From positions 1-5,961 of the forward strand of contig JAHJRK010000478.1 of the NCBI GenBank assembly GCA_018830925.1: a stretch of DNA of 5,961 bases, read 5' to 3'. Origin of the DNA: Pseudomonadota bacterium (lineage in GTDB: Bacteria > Desulfobacterota > Desulfobacteria > Desulfobacterales > RPRI01). The notes under the pieces are model-generated. The model was not told the DNA's origin. It was given only the letters and a program-made list of their open reading frames with translations, and did not search any database. Shown piece after piece: positions 1 through 5,205 of this stretch (positions within the stretch are counted from its first letter, which is position 1; each line of letters starts with the position of its first letter). Both the position numbers and the translations under genes were made by a program.

Positions 1-265
1 AACCCTGACCTTTTCAGCCTCTCATGATCAGTCATGCAAAACCGTCATCATCTCTGTAAAGGATACCGGGACAGGGATTCCTGAAGAGAATCTCCCCAGA
101 ATATTCGAACCCTTTTTTACCACCAAGAACAGGGAATATGGGGTCGGACTCGGCCTTTCAACAGTCTACGGCATTATGGAAAGACACAACGGCAGGGTGA
201 AGGTTGAAAGCCGTGCCGGAGAGGGAAGCACCTTCAGTCTGGAACTTCCCTCTGTTACAGGATAA
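1..265 (+). CDS. Sensor histidine kinase, C-terminal ATP-binding domain (5' partial)
   Basis: This is the 3' end of a gene that begins upstream of the window; 87 codons are present, reading from base 2 to a TAA at 263-265. The translation carries the late motifs of a histidine-kinase HATPase_c domain: a G1 box (DTGTGIP), an F box (EPFFTTK), a G2 box (GVGLGLSTVYGI, with Val where Thr is usual in GTGLGLS) and a final GEGSTFSLELP strand. These bind ATP for autophosphorylation of a His in the missing DHp domain. The LSTVYGI(M/V) form is common in NtrB-like and PAS-linked kinases of deltaproteobacteria. Sensor and His-box regions are outside the window, so the signal is unknown. The activator gene starts 48 bases downstream on the same strand, so the two are probably co-transcribed. 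A plausible phosphorylation target is the stand-alone receiver at 2349, because the activator has no receiver domain. Confidence 0.93.
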   Translation, partial: TLTFSASHDQSCKTVIISVKDTGTGIPEENLPRIFEPFFTTKNREYGVGLGLSTVYGIMERHNGRVKVESRAGEGSTFSLELPSVTG

Positions 266-313
266 GATAATAATTTTTATTTCCTTCATACGTAATTGTT
301 GCGGGGAACAAGC

Positions 314-2086
314 ATGGAAAAACTTCCTCTCCTCGGAAAAGAGTATGTTTTATCCGACCAGTGGCTTCAGCTGCTGGATCAGCTTAACATCGGCGCATTC
401 ACGATCGACCTCAACCGCAAAATAACCGCATTCAACCGCAACATGCAGGCATTGCTCGAAACGGAAGATATCGATGTAGTCGGGAAAGATTGCAGGGAAG
501 TTTTTGTCGGCTTACCCTGTCACGGAAAATGTCCTTTCAGGGGCTCACAGGATCCCGATACAGAATACATGGACGTTGAAATCGTAGACAAGCATGATTC
601 AAAACACCTTATCACCCGCATGGTAACACCTCTTTATTCACCCGGCAACCAGGTAACCGGATGTCTCACAGTTTTCCAGGATCATTCCCATTTTGCCGGC
701 CTAATAAGCCGGATCCACTATGAAGAGCGCAGCATGAAGATCATCCTTGACAATCTTGACATAGGCATCTTTACCGTTAACAGGGGTGGATATTTCACTT
801 TTTTCAATACGGCTGCGGAAAAGATCACCGGATACAAGCGAAACCAGATGCTCGGAAGACTCTGTTCCGTCCTTTTCGGACAGAACGGCATTCATGATGT
901 GGAACTTCTGAAAAAATCGATTACGGACGGGCAGGTCCGCACCGGCAGGAACGGCAACATTACCACAAGAGAAGGCGTCAGCATACCTATACGGGCTGAT
1001 TACATGCCCCTTCAGAATGAAACAGGGGAAGTCGTCGGCGGCCTTGCCACTATTCAGGATCTGACACTTGCCCACCAGCTGGACCTGGTTATAAGCGAGC
1101 GTCACACCTTTTATGACATGCTCGGAAAAGCCCCTCTTATGCAGGCAATCTTTGACAGGGCACAGGCGATTGCAAAAACCGATGCAACGGTTCTCATAGA
1201 AGGAGAGACCGGAACCGGCAAGGATCTTCTTGCAAAAGGGATACATTCCGCCGGCAGAAGAGCCGACAAACCGATGATCAAGGTCAACTGCGCCGCAATT
1301 CCCGACAACCTGCTTGAATCGGAAATGTTCGGTTATGCCAAGGGCGCTTTTACCGGCGCCGACAGGGACAAACCAGGGAGGTTCCAGGAGGCAGACGGTG
1401 GAACCATTTATCTGGACGAGATCGGGGACCTTCCCCTGCCGCTTCAGGCAAAACTTCTCCGCGTTCTGGAAGACAGAGAGTTTTATCCCCTCGGCAGCAG
1501 AAAAACCACGAAGGTAGATGTGCGGATAATTTCCGCAACAAACCGGGATCTGGAAAAACTGGCTGCAAAAGGCGGTTTCCGCCAGGACCTTTTTTATCGT
1601 CTTAACGTGATACGGATTAAACTGCCAACCTTGAAAGAGAGACAGGCGGATCTTCCGCTTCTGATCAGTCATATCATGCGCCGTCTTTGCGCTGCAAAAG
1701 CAAGCCGCCCCCCGGAAATCTCCCGGAAAGCAATGGAGATGCTGTTGAACCACAATTATCCGGGAAATATCAGAGAGCTTGAAAATATCCTCGAACATGC
1801 CCTTATTATATGCCAATCCGGCACAATAGAACCGGATGATCTTCCCGATTATCTGCAAAATTCCACGGCCAGACAGGCTGTTTCTCCGGTAGAAATTTTC
1901 GGAAAAGATGATGACTTCCGTGAACGTGAAAAAGTCCTTCAGGCACTCCAGATTAATAACTGGCACAGGGACAATACTGCACACGCACTTGGGATTGAGC
2001 GAACCACGCTTTGGCGCAAAATGAAAAAATACGGCCTCTTAACCCCGATCATCCCCTCCCCTGACGGAAAAACGTTGCAAAAATAG
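314..2086 (+). CDS. PAS-PAS sigma-54-dependent transcriptional activator (AAA+, Fis-type HTH)
   Basis: A complete 590-residue enhancer-binding protein. The ATG at 314 is chosen because GGGGA lies 6-7 bases upstream; an in-frame TTG at 296 would add six residues but has no ribosome site. Domain order: PAS 1 (about 17-125), PAS 2 (about 140-255), sigma-54 AAA+ domain (about 270-500), Fis-type helix-turn-helix (about 535-575). Visible AAA+ motifs are Walker A GETGTGKD (297-304), the sigma-54-contacting GAFTGA loop (344-349), Walker B TIYLDEIGDL with D368/E369, the FRQDLFYRLNV arginine-finger region (422-432) and sensor II YPGNIRELEN (482-491). The recognition helix is in ALGIERTTLWRKMKKYGL. All catalytic residues look intact. 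There is no receiver domain, so control is probably by ligand or redox sensing through the PAS domains. PAS 1 carries a Cys triad, C60-x8-C69-x3-C73. Its likely target is the sigma-54 promoter in the following intergenic region; that link is inferred from proximity. Confidence 0.96.
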   Translation: MEKLPLLGKEYVLSDQWLQLLDQLNIGAFTIDLNRKITAFNRNMQALLETEDIDVVGKDCREVFVGLPCHGKCPFRGSQDPDTEYMDVEIVDKHDSKHLITRMVTPLYSPGNQVTGCLTVFQDHSHFAGLISRIHYEERSMKIILDNLDIGIFTVNRGGYFTFFNTAAEKITGYKRNQMLGRLCSVLFGQNGIHDVELLKKSITDGQVRTGRNGNITTREGVSIPIRADYMPLQNETGEVVGGLATIQDLTLAHQLDLVISERHTFYDMLGKAPLMQAIFDRAQAIAKTDATVLIEGETGTGKDLLAKGIHSAGRRADKPMIKVNCAAIPDNLLESEMFGYAKGAFTGADRDKPGRFQEADGGTIYLDEIGDLPLPLQAKLLRVLEDREFYPLGSRKTTKVDVRIISATNRDLEKLAAKGGFRQDLFYRLNVIRIKLPTLKERQADLPLLISHIMRRLCAAKASRPPEISRKAMEMLLNHNYPGNIRELENILEHALIICQSGTIEPDDLPDYLQNSTARQAVSPVEIFGKDDDFREREKVLQALQINNWHRDNTAHALGIERTTLWRKMKKYGLLTPIIPSPDGKTLQK

Positions 2087-2183
2087 TTGCAGGAATGGTT
2101 GAGCAACCAGGTTTTTTGTTCATTTTCAAGCCCTTAAATTCATTGCAACCAGTTTCAACCTTCCGTGTTGCGAGACCTGCAAC
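2074..2183. promoter_or_regulatory. Candidate activator-binding region (UAS): GTTGC/GCAAC half-site cluster
   Basis: Six copies of GTTGC or its complement GCAAC fall within 110 bases: 2074-2078 (+), 2086-2090 (+), 2103-2107 (-), 2145-2149 (-), 2167-2171 (+) and 2179-2183 (-). Two make dyads: GTTGC-N12-GCAAC (2086-2107) and GTTGC-N7-GCAAC (2167-2183). The motif GCAACCAG also occurs twice (2103-2110 and 2145-2152). The cluster sits about 90-200 bases upstream of the predicted sigma-54 promoter, the usual range for enhancer sites bound by Fis-type activators. Binding by the neighbouring activator is an inference. Confidence 0.5.
2096..2117 (+). terminator. Possible weak intrinsic terminator after the activator gene
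   Basis: Ten bases past the activator stop codon, TGGTT-GAGC-AACCA can form a 5-bp stem with a tetraloop. It is followed by GG and then six T residues (2112-2117). The stem is short and separated from the T-run, so termination would be weak. The same dyad belongs to the GTTGC/GGTTG repeat cluster and may instead be a protein-binding site. Confidence 0.35.
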
Positions 2184-2193
2184 TAAAAAATGA

Positions 2194-2213
2194 CCTTGCC
2201 CTGCCCTGCCCTG
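2194..2213. repeat. Short CCCTG tandem repeat
   Basis: Four pentamers in a row: CCTTG then CCCTG three times. The repeat lies in non-coding sequence between the putative activator sites and the sigma-54 promoter. A length change here would alter their spacing by half a helical turn per unit. No function is known. Confidence 0.6.
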
Positions 2214-2261
2214 TTTAATCTTTCATCATTATCTCGTGTAACTTCGGTTAGATAAAAATCG

Positions 2262-2297
2262 TTAATTGATTATGGCATGATCAATGCAATCAATTAA
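2262..2297. repeat. Inverted repeat with perfect 10-bp arms enclosing the sigma-54 promoter
   Basis: The left arm TTAATTGATT (2262-2271) is exactly complementary to AATCAATTAA (2288-2297). Inside, GCAT (2275-2278) can pair with ATGC (2284-2287) around a GATCA loop, leaving a 3-base bulge (2272-2274). The element covers nearly the whole -24/-12 promoter. It is not followed by a T-run, so it does not look like a terminator. It could be an operator for a dimeric repressor or a cruciform-forming sequence. Confidence 0.7.
2273..2288 (+). promoter_or_regulatory. Sigma-54 (-24/-12) promoter
   Basis: The sequence TGGCATGATCAATGCA matches the RpoN consensus TGGCACG-N4-TTGCW at all but two positions (T for C at the sixth base, A for the first T of TTGC). 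The invariant GG and GC are at the correct spacing (2274-2275 and 2286-2287). Predicted transcription start is about 2299, giving a leader of about 50 bases before the receiver gene. A sigma-54 activator gene lies immediately upstream, which supports the call. Confidence 0.75.
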
Positions 2298-2301
2298 ACA
2301 G

Positions 2302-2318
2302 TCAACCAGTCAGGTTGA
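2302..2318 (+). promoter_or_regulatory. Hairpin at the predicted 5' end of the operon transcript
   Basis: TCAACC-AGTCA-GGTTGA is a perfect 6-bp dyad with a 5-base spacer, starting about 3 bases after the predicted transcription start. In RNA it would be a small 5'-terminal hairpin, a form known to stabilise messages. In DNA it repeats the CAACCAG word found at 2104-2110 and 2146-2152, so it may instead be another binding site near the promoter. Confidence 0.45.
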
Positions 2319-2348
2319 AAATTATCAGTAAACAGGTGTGAGGCATTC

Positions 2349-2762
2349 TTGAAACCGGACAGGGAAAATATAAAGGTGCTGGTTGTGGATGAGGATCCTG
2401 AAATGCGGATATTTTTATCAACGGTTCTCTCATCCGGAGGTTTTATGCCCGTCATAACCGAAAACGGGGCGGAAGGCCTGCGCAGGGCCGCGGAAGAAAA
2501 ACCCGCAATCATCATAATGGATGTAATGATGTCCGGAAAAGCGAGTTTTCAGATCTATCACTGTTTCAGGCAGGATAAAACACTCCGGGATATTCCGGTA
2601 ATAATGCTCTCGGCACTCTCCCGGAACACCGTCTTTCATTTTCAGAAGTATCAGAGTCCTGATTTCGGCAACAGAGTGCCTGAACCCGACGCCTATATTG
2701 AAAAACCCCCGGAAGCGGATGAACTTCTTGACATAGTAAACAGTCTGTTATCCGGCCCCTGA
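2349..2762 (+). CDS. Stand-alone response regulator receiver (REC) protein
   Basis: A 137-residue single-domain receiver with no output domain. The start is a TTG at 2349, supported by GTGAGG ending five bases upstream; the first beta strand (KVLVVDEDP, residues 9-17) begins so early that no later start is possible. Receiver residues visible: acidic pair E15/D16, phosphoacceptor D58 in IIIMDVMM, switch Ser S88 in MLSALS and conserved Lys K119 in YIEKP. After D58 the usual MPGMDG loop is replaced by MMSGKASF, and residues about 91-115 are longer than usual before beta 5. It is the first gene behind the predicted sigma-54 promoter, and the Hdr-like genes follow. It may relay phosphate from the upstream kinase or act by protein contact on the electron-transfer complex or the activator; its partner cannot be read from the sequence. 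Confidence 0.9.
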   Translation: MKPDRENIKVLVVDEDPEMRIFLSTVLSSGGFMPVITENGAEGLRRAAEEKPAIIIMDVMMSGKASFQIYHCFRQDKTLRDIPVIMLSALSRNTVFHFQKYQSPDFGNRVPEPDAYIEKPPEADELLDIVNSLLSGP

Positions 2763-2781
2763 TTCCGGAAAGGGTGGAAAA

Positions 2782-2826
2782 ATGTCAAACGGATTAATAC
2801 TAAAAAAAGAAAGCGGCATGAAGTGA
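2782..2826 (+). CDS. Possible 14-residue leader peptide coupled to the iron-sulfur gene
   Basis: A small ORF, MSNGLILKKESGMK, starts at ATG 2782 with a purine-rich ribosome site (AGGGTGGAAAA) directly upstream. Its TGA stop (2824-2826) overlaps the ATG of the next gene in a TGATG junction, typical of translational coupling. The next gene has only a poor ribosome site of its own, so its translation may depend on this peptide. It may also be a chance ORF or a remnant of an older N-terminus. The peptide itself has no recognisable function. Confidence 0.4.
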   Translation: MSNGLILKKESGMK

Positions 2827-4895
2827 TGAATCACAGCATTGATCCCAAACTGTATAAAGAAGTGGAAAAATTCGGAGCAATGGACATGGAAGTCTGCATG
2901 CAGTGCGGCGCCTGCAGCGCATCCTGTCCACTGTCCAGCGGAACCAATCCATTTCCACGAAAGATATATCGATATCTTCAGCTTGGATTGAAGGACAAAC
3001 TCCTAAAGTCGTCCGAGCCCTGGCTGTGCTACTACTGCGGAGAGTGCAACAAGGACTGCCCAAGGGGCGCCGAGCCGGCCGAGACGATGATGGCAACTCG
3101 CCGCTGGTTGACCGCTCAGTACGACTGGACAGGGCTTGCCAGGCGGTTCTACCTCTCTGAGGCATGGGAAATCGGTGCGTTGGGTTTTGTTGCGCTTTGC
3201 ATCATTTTGCTTTTCGTTCTATTCCACGGTCCCATCATTACCGATCGCGTTGCTGTTAATTCCTTCGCGCCCGTCTTATGGATTGAGATCGGCGATTTGA
3301 TCATGGCCGCGATCCTGTCGACTTTTCTGCTTTCAAACGCCTTCAGAATGTATCGCTTCATCATGAGCGGTACGAAAGTGCCGTTCCGGCTCTATATCAC
3401 GGAAGCCAAAGCCTTTGTTCTGCACTTTACGACACAGAAGCGCTGGAGGGAATGCGGGGAGGACCGGAGTCGATGGATGAAGCACTTTCTCCTGGTCACC
3501 GGCTATTTGACCATGATGACCCTTATCATCGTTTTCATCCGCTGGTTCCAGGTCGATGACAGCAGTTGGCATTTTACAAGTATCTTCGGCTACTACGCAA
3601 CAGGAGTCTTGCTCATTATAACCGTGGAAATGTTTCGAAGCCGTCTTAAAAAACAGGAAACAATCCACCGATATTCCCACCTATCCGACTGGCTTTTTTT
3701 GATTCTCCTTTTTCTCACATCATTAACCGGCATCATGATGCATATCATTCGTCTCACAGGATGGCCGATAGGAACATACGTCATGTATGTCATCCACCTC
3801 GCCGTTGCAGTGCCGATGCTGGTCATCGAGGTTCCTTTCGGCAAATGGTCTCACCTTTTTTACAGACCGCTGGCCGTGTTTTTGGCAACCGTCAGGGAGA
3901 AAGCATCAAAAGATTCCGGTGTTGATGTTGAAGATGTAAAAGCCGAGGTCGGCGAAACTTTCATGACCTGTTTGCAATGCGGCACCTGCACCAGTGTATG
4001 TCCGGTGAACCTGATTTCGTCCTACAGCCCTCGCAAAATCCTGCGTCAACTCACATTGAAAACCGGCACCGAGCAGTCCGTTGACCAGGCCGTCTGGAGC
4101 TGTTTCACCTGCAATGCCTGCGAGGTGAACTGTCCCCGCGGCATACAGATCATCGACGTCATGAAGGCGGTGCGTGGACTCAATGTAGCCGGCGGAAGGA
4201 TCCCGGAATCCTTAGAGGCGCCGCTGAACAGCCTGAAAGAAAACGGCAATCCCTGGGGTGGTCTTCGCGAAAAACGAACGGAATGGGTGGGGGACCTTGA
4301 TATTCCCGCTTTTAACACTGAGCATGAGTATTGCCTGTTCACCTGTTGTACCACGGCATATGACCAAAGCAACAGGAAAGCCGGACAGGCTCTTCCCCGG
4401 CTTCTTGAATATGCAGGGGTTTCTTTCGGCAGCCTCGGAATTGAAGAGAATTGCTGCGGAGATCAGGCCCACAAGACAGGGGCTGACGATATCTTCTTGG
4501 AGCTGGCCCGAAAAAATGAAGAGCTTTTTTTACGTGCCGACGTACGGAAAATACTGGCCGTTTCGCCTCATTGCCTGAACGCTTTTAAAAATCTCTATGC
4601 AAATTTGAGGGGGTTTATCGATACTGAGCATTATTCCGAACTTCTGGACCGACTCCTCGCGGAAGGCCGTTTAAGGCCTGTACTTGAAGTGGCATCCGTC
4701 GTTACCTACCATGATCCGTGCTATCTGGGACGTCATAATGGCATCTACGAAGCGCCTCGCAGGATTTTACAAAGCATCCCGGGACTTAAGCTGGTCGAAA
4801 TGACGAACAATAGAGAGAGCGCCTGTGTTGCGGGGGCGGCGGCGGTGCATGGAACGATTATCCGCATCGTCAGAACCTTGGCGTACTGCGCGTAG
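2826..4895 (+). CDS. QmoC/HdrE-HdrD-like membrane iron-sulfur oxidoreductase fusion, frame broken near the C-terminus
   Basis: 689 residues as read from ATG 2826 (GTG at 2823 is an adjacent alternative). In order: HdrC-type ferredoxin domain with two [4Fe-4S] motifs (C24/C27/C30/C34 and C68/C71/C74/C78); a membrane region with about six hydrophobic segments (about 117-134, 150-172, 219-239, 251-268, 287-308, 316-337) and QmoC-like HLxxxxxxP and PFGKWSHLFYRP signatures, with H306, H324 and H343 as possible heme b ligands; a second 2x[4Fe-4S] domain (C382/385/388/392 and C426/429/432/436); then CCG domain 1 (C503 or C507/C508, C543-C544, C583) and the beginning of CCG domain 2 (DPC632YLGRHNG). 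In CCG 1 the usual CPHC reads SPHC (S580). The frame stops at 4895, before the Cys-Cys of CCG 2. The conserved remainder continues one frame over from 4823, so the intended product is about 784 residues. It likely passes electrons between an Hdr module and the quinone pool. Confidence 0.88.
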   Translation: MNHSIDPKLYKEVEKFGAMDMEVCMQCGACSASCPLSSGTNPFPRKIYRYLQLGLKDKLLKSSEPWLCYYCGECNKDCPRGAEPAETMMATRRWLTAQYDWTGLARRFYLSEAWEIGALGFVALCIILLFVLFHGPIITDRVAVNSFAPVLWIEIGDLIMAAILSTFLLSNAFRMYRFIMSGTKVPFRLYITEAKAFVLHFTTQKRWRECGEDRSRWMKHFLLVTGYLTMMTLIIVFIRWFQVDDSSWHFTSIFGYYATGVLLIITVEMFRSRLKKQETIHRYSHLSDWLFLILLFLTSLTGIMMHIIRLTGWPIGTYVMYVIHLAVAVPMLVIEVPFGKWSHLFYRPLAVFLATVREKASKDSGVDVEDVKAEVGETFMTCLQCGTCTSVCPVNLISSYSPRKILRQLTLKTGTEQSVDQAVWSCFTCNACEVNCPRGIQIIDVMKAVRGLNVAGGRIPESLEAPLNSLKENGNPWGGLREKRTEWVGDLDIPAFNTEHEYCLFTCCTTAYDQSNRKAGQALPRLLEYAGVSFGSLGIEENCCGDQAHKTGADDIFLELARKNEELFLRADVRKILAVSPHCLNAFKNLYANLRGFIDTEHYSELLDRLLAEGRLRPVLEVASVVTYHDPCYLGRHNGIYEAPRRILQSIPGLKLVEMTNNRESACVAGAAAVHGTIIRIVRTLAYCA

Positions 4896-5179
4896 AAGAG
4901 GCTCTGGGAACCGGCGCCGGGGTAATTGCTACCGCCTGTCCCTATTGCATCCGCATGCTCAATGACGCCATAATAGAACTCGGAGTCGAAAAACAAATCG
5001 TCGTCCGGGATCTGGCTGAACTGTTATTACAGTCGGTTGTGGCAAGGGATGAAGCAAACATGATCGGGCACATTGATCTGGGCATTAGGAGCCGTTACGA
5101 AATAACTGCTACATTTCCAACCATTTCGTTACGGCTCCTTATGCCGTTCACGACATTCAAATGTTATGGTTATTTTTGA
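4823..5179 (+). pseudogene. Frameshifted C-terminal part of the HdrD-like domain
   Basis: This segment is the out-of-frame continuation of the preceding gene, not a gene of its own. Read from 4823 it begins LCCGGGGGAW, the Cys-Cys motif of CCG domain 2, and continues through LGVLRVEEALGTGAGVIAT to ACPYCIRML (the CxxC motif) and VVRDLAELLLQS, the standard end of HdrB/HdrD-type proteins. It follows the DPCYLGRHNG...NNRES sequence of the first frame exactly where family members have NRE-x-x-LCC, so a single base is missing at about 4817-4823. There is no classical X-XXY-YYZ slippery site there, which argues against programmed frameshifting. After about residue Q of LLLQS the reading frame runs on for some 45 codons through a palindrome to TGA 5177-5179; this tail does not resemble the family and may be junk translation. 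Confidence 0.85.
5081..5145. repeat. Long imperfect palindrome between the iron-sulfur gene and hdrA
   Basis: A 23-base arm at 5081-5103 is complementary to 5123-5145 with only two T/T mismatches, around a 19-base loop (5104-5122). The core of the arm is AGGAGCCGTTACGAAAT. It would make a very stable hairpin in the message. There is no T-run immediately after it, so it is a poor intrinsic terminator. It resembles a REP- or MITE-like palindromic unit; no clear target-site duplication is visible at its borders and no second copy occurs in this window. Confidence 0.8.
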
Positions 5180-5205
5180 ACGACGGCTTAGTCGGGAGGT
5201 CTGCC

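Noticed and set aside
296..313. TTG start giving six more residues on the activator
   Set aside because: No ribosome site precedes it, while ATG 314 has GGGGA at good distance and matches a natural N-terminus.
204..425. 73-codon + strand ORF across the kinase/activator junction
   Set aside because: It overlaps the kinase end and activator start in another frame and its peptide has no family features.
701..1984. Long open frame on the minus strand (427 codons) opposite the activator gene
   Set aside because: It is fully antisense to a well-supported activator gene with intact motifs, has no recognisable domain, and is a codon-bias shadow.
1962..1984. TGGCAC...TGC resembling a second sigma-54 promoter inside the activator gene
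   Set aside because: The spacing between the GG and GC elements is too long for RpoN and it lies within the HTH-coding region.
4815..4840. Programmed -1 frameshift site
   Set aside because: No X-XXY-YYZ heptamer or A/T-rich slip site is present before the break; the GC-rich stretch after it simply encodes the conserved Gly run.
4955..5179. Separate 74-residue gene after the iron-sulfur gene
   Set aside because: Its frame is open from 4823 and its N-terminal extension carries the missing LCCGGGGGAW and ACPYC motifs, so it is the displaced end of the upstream gene.
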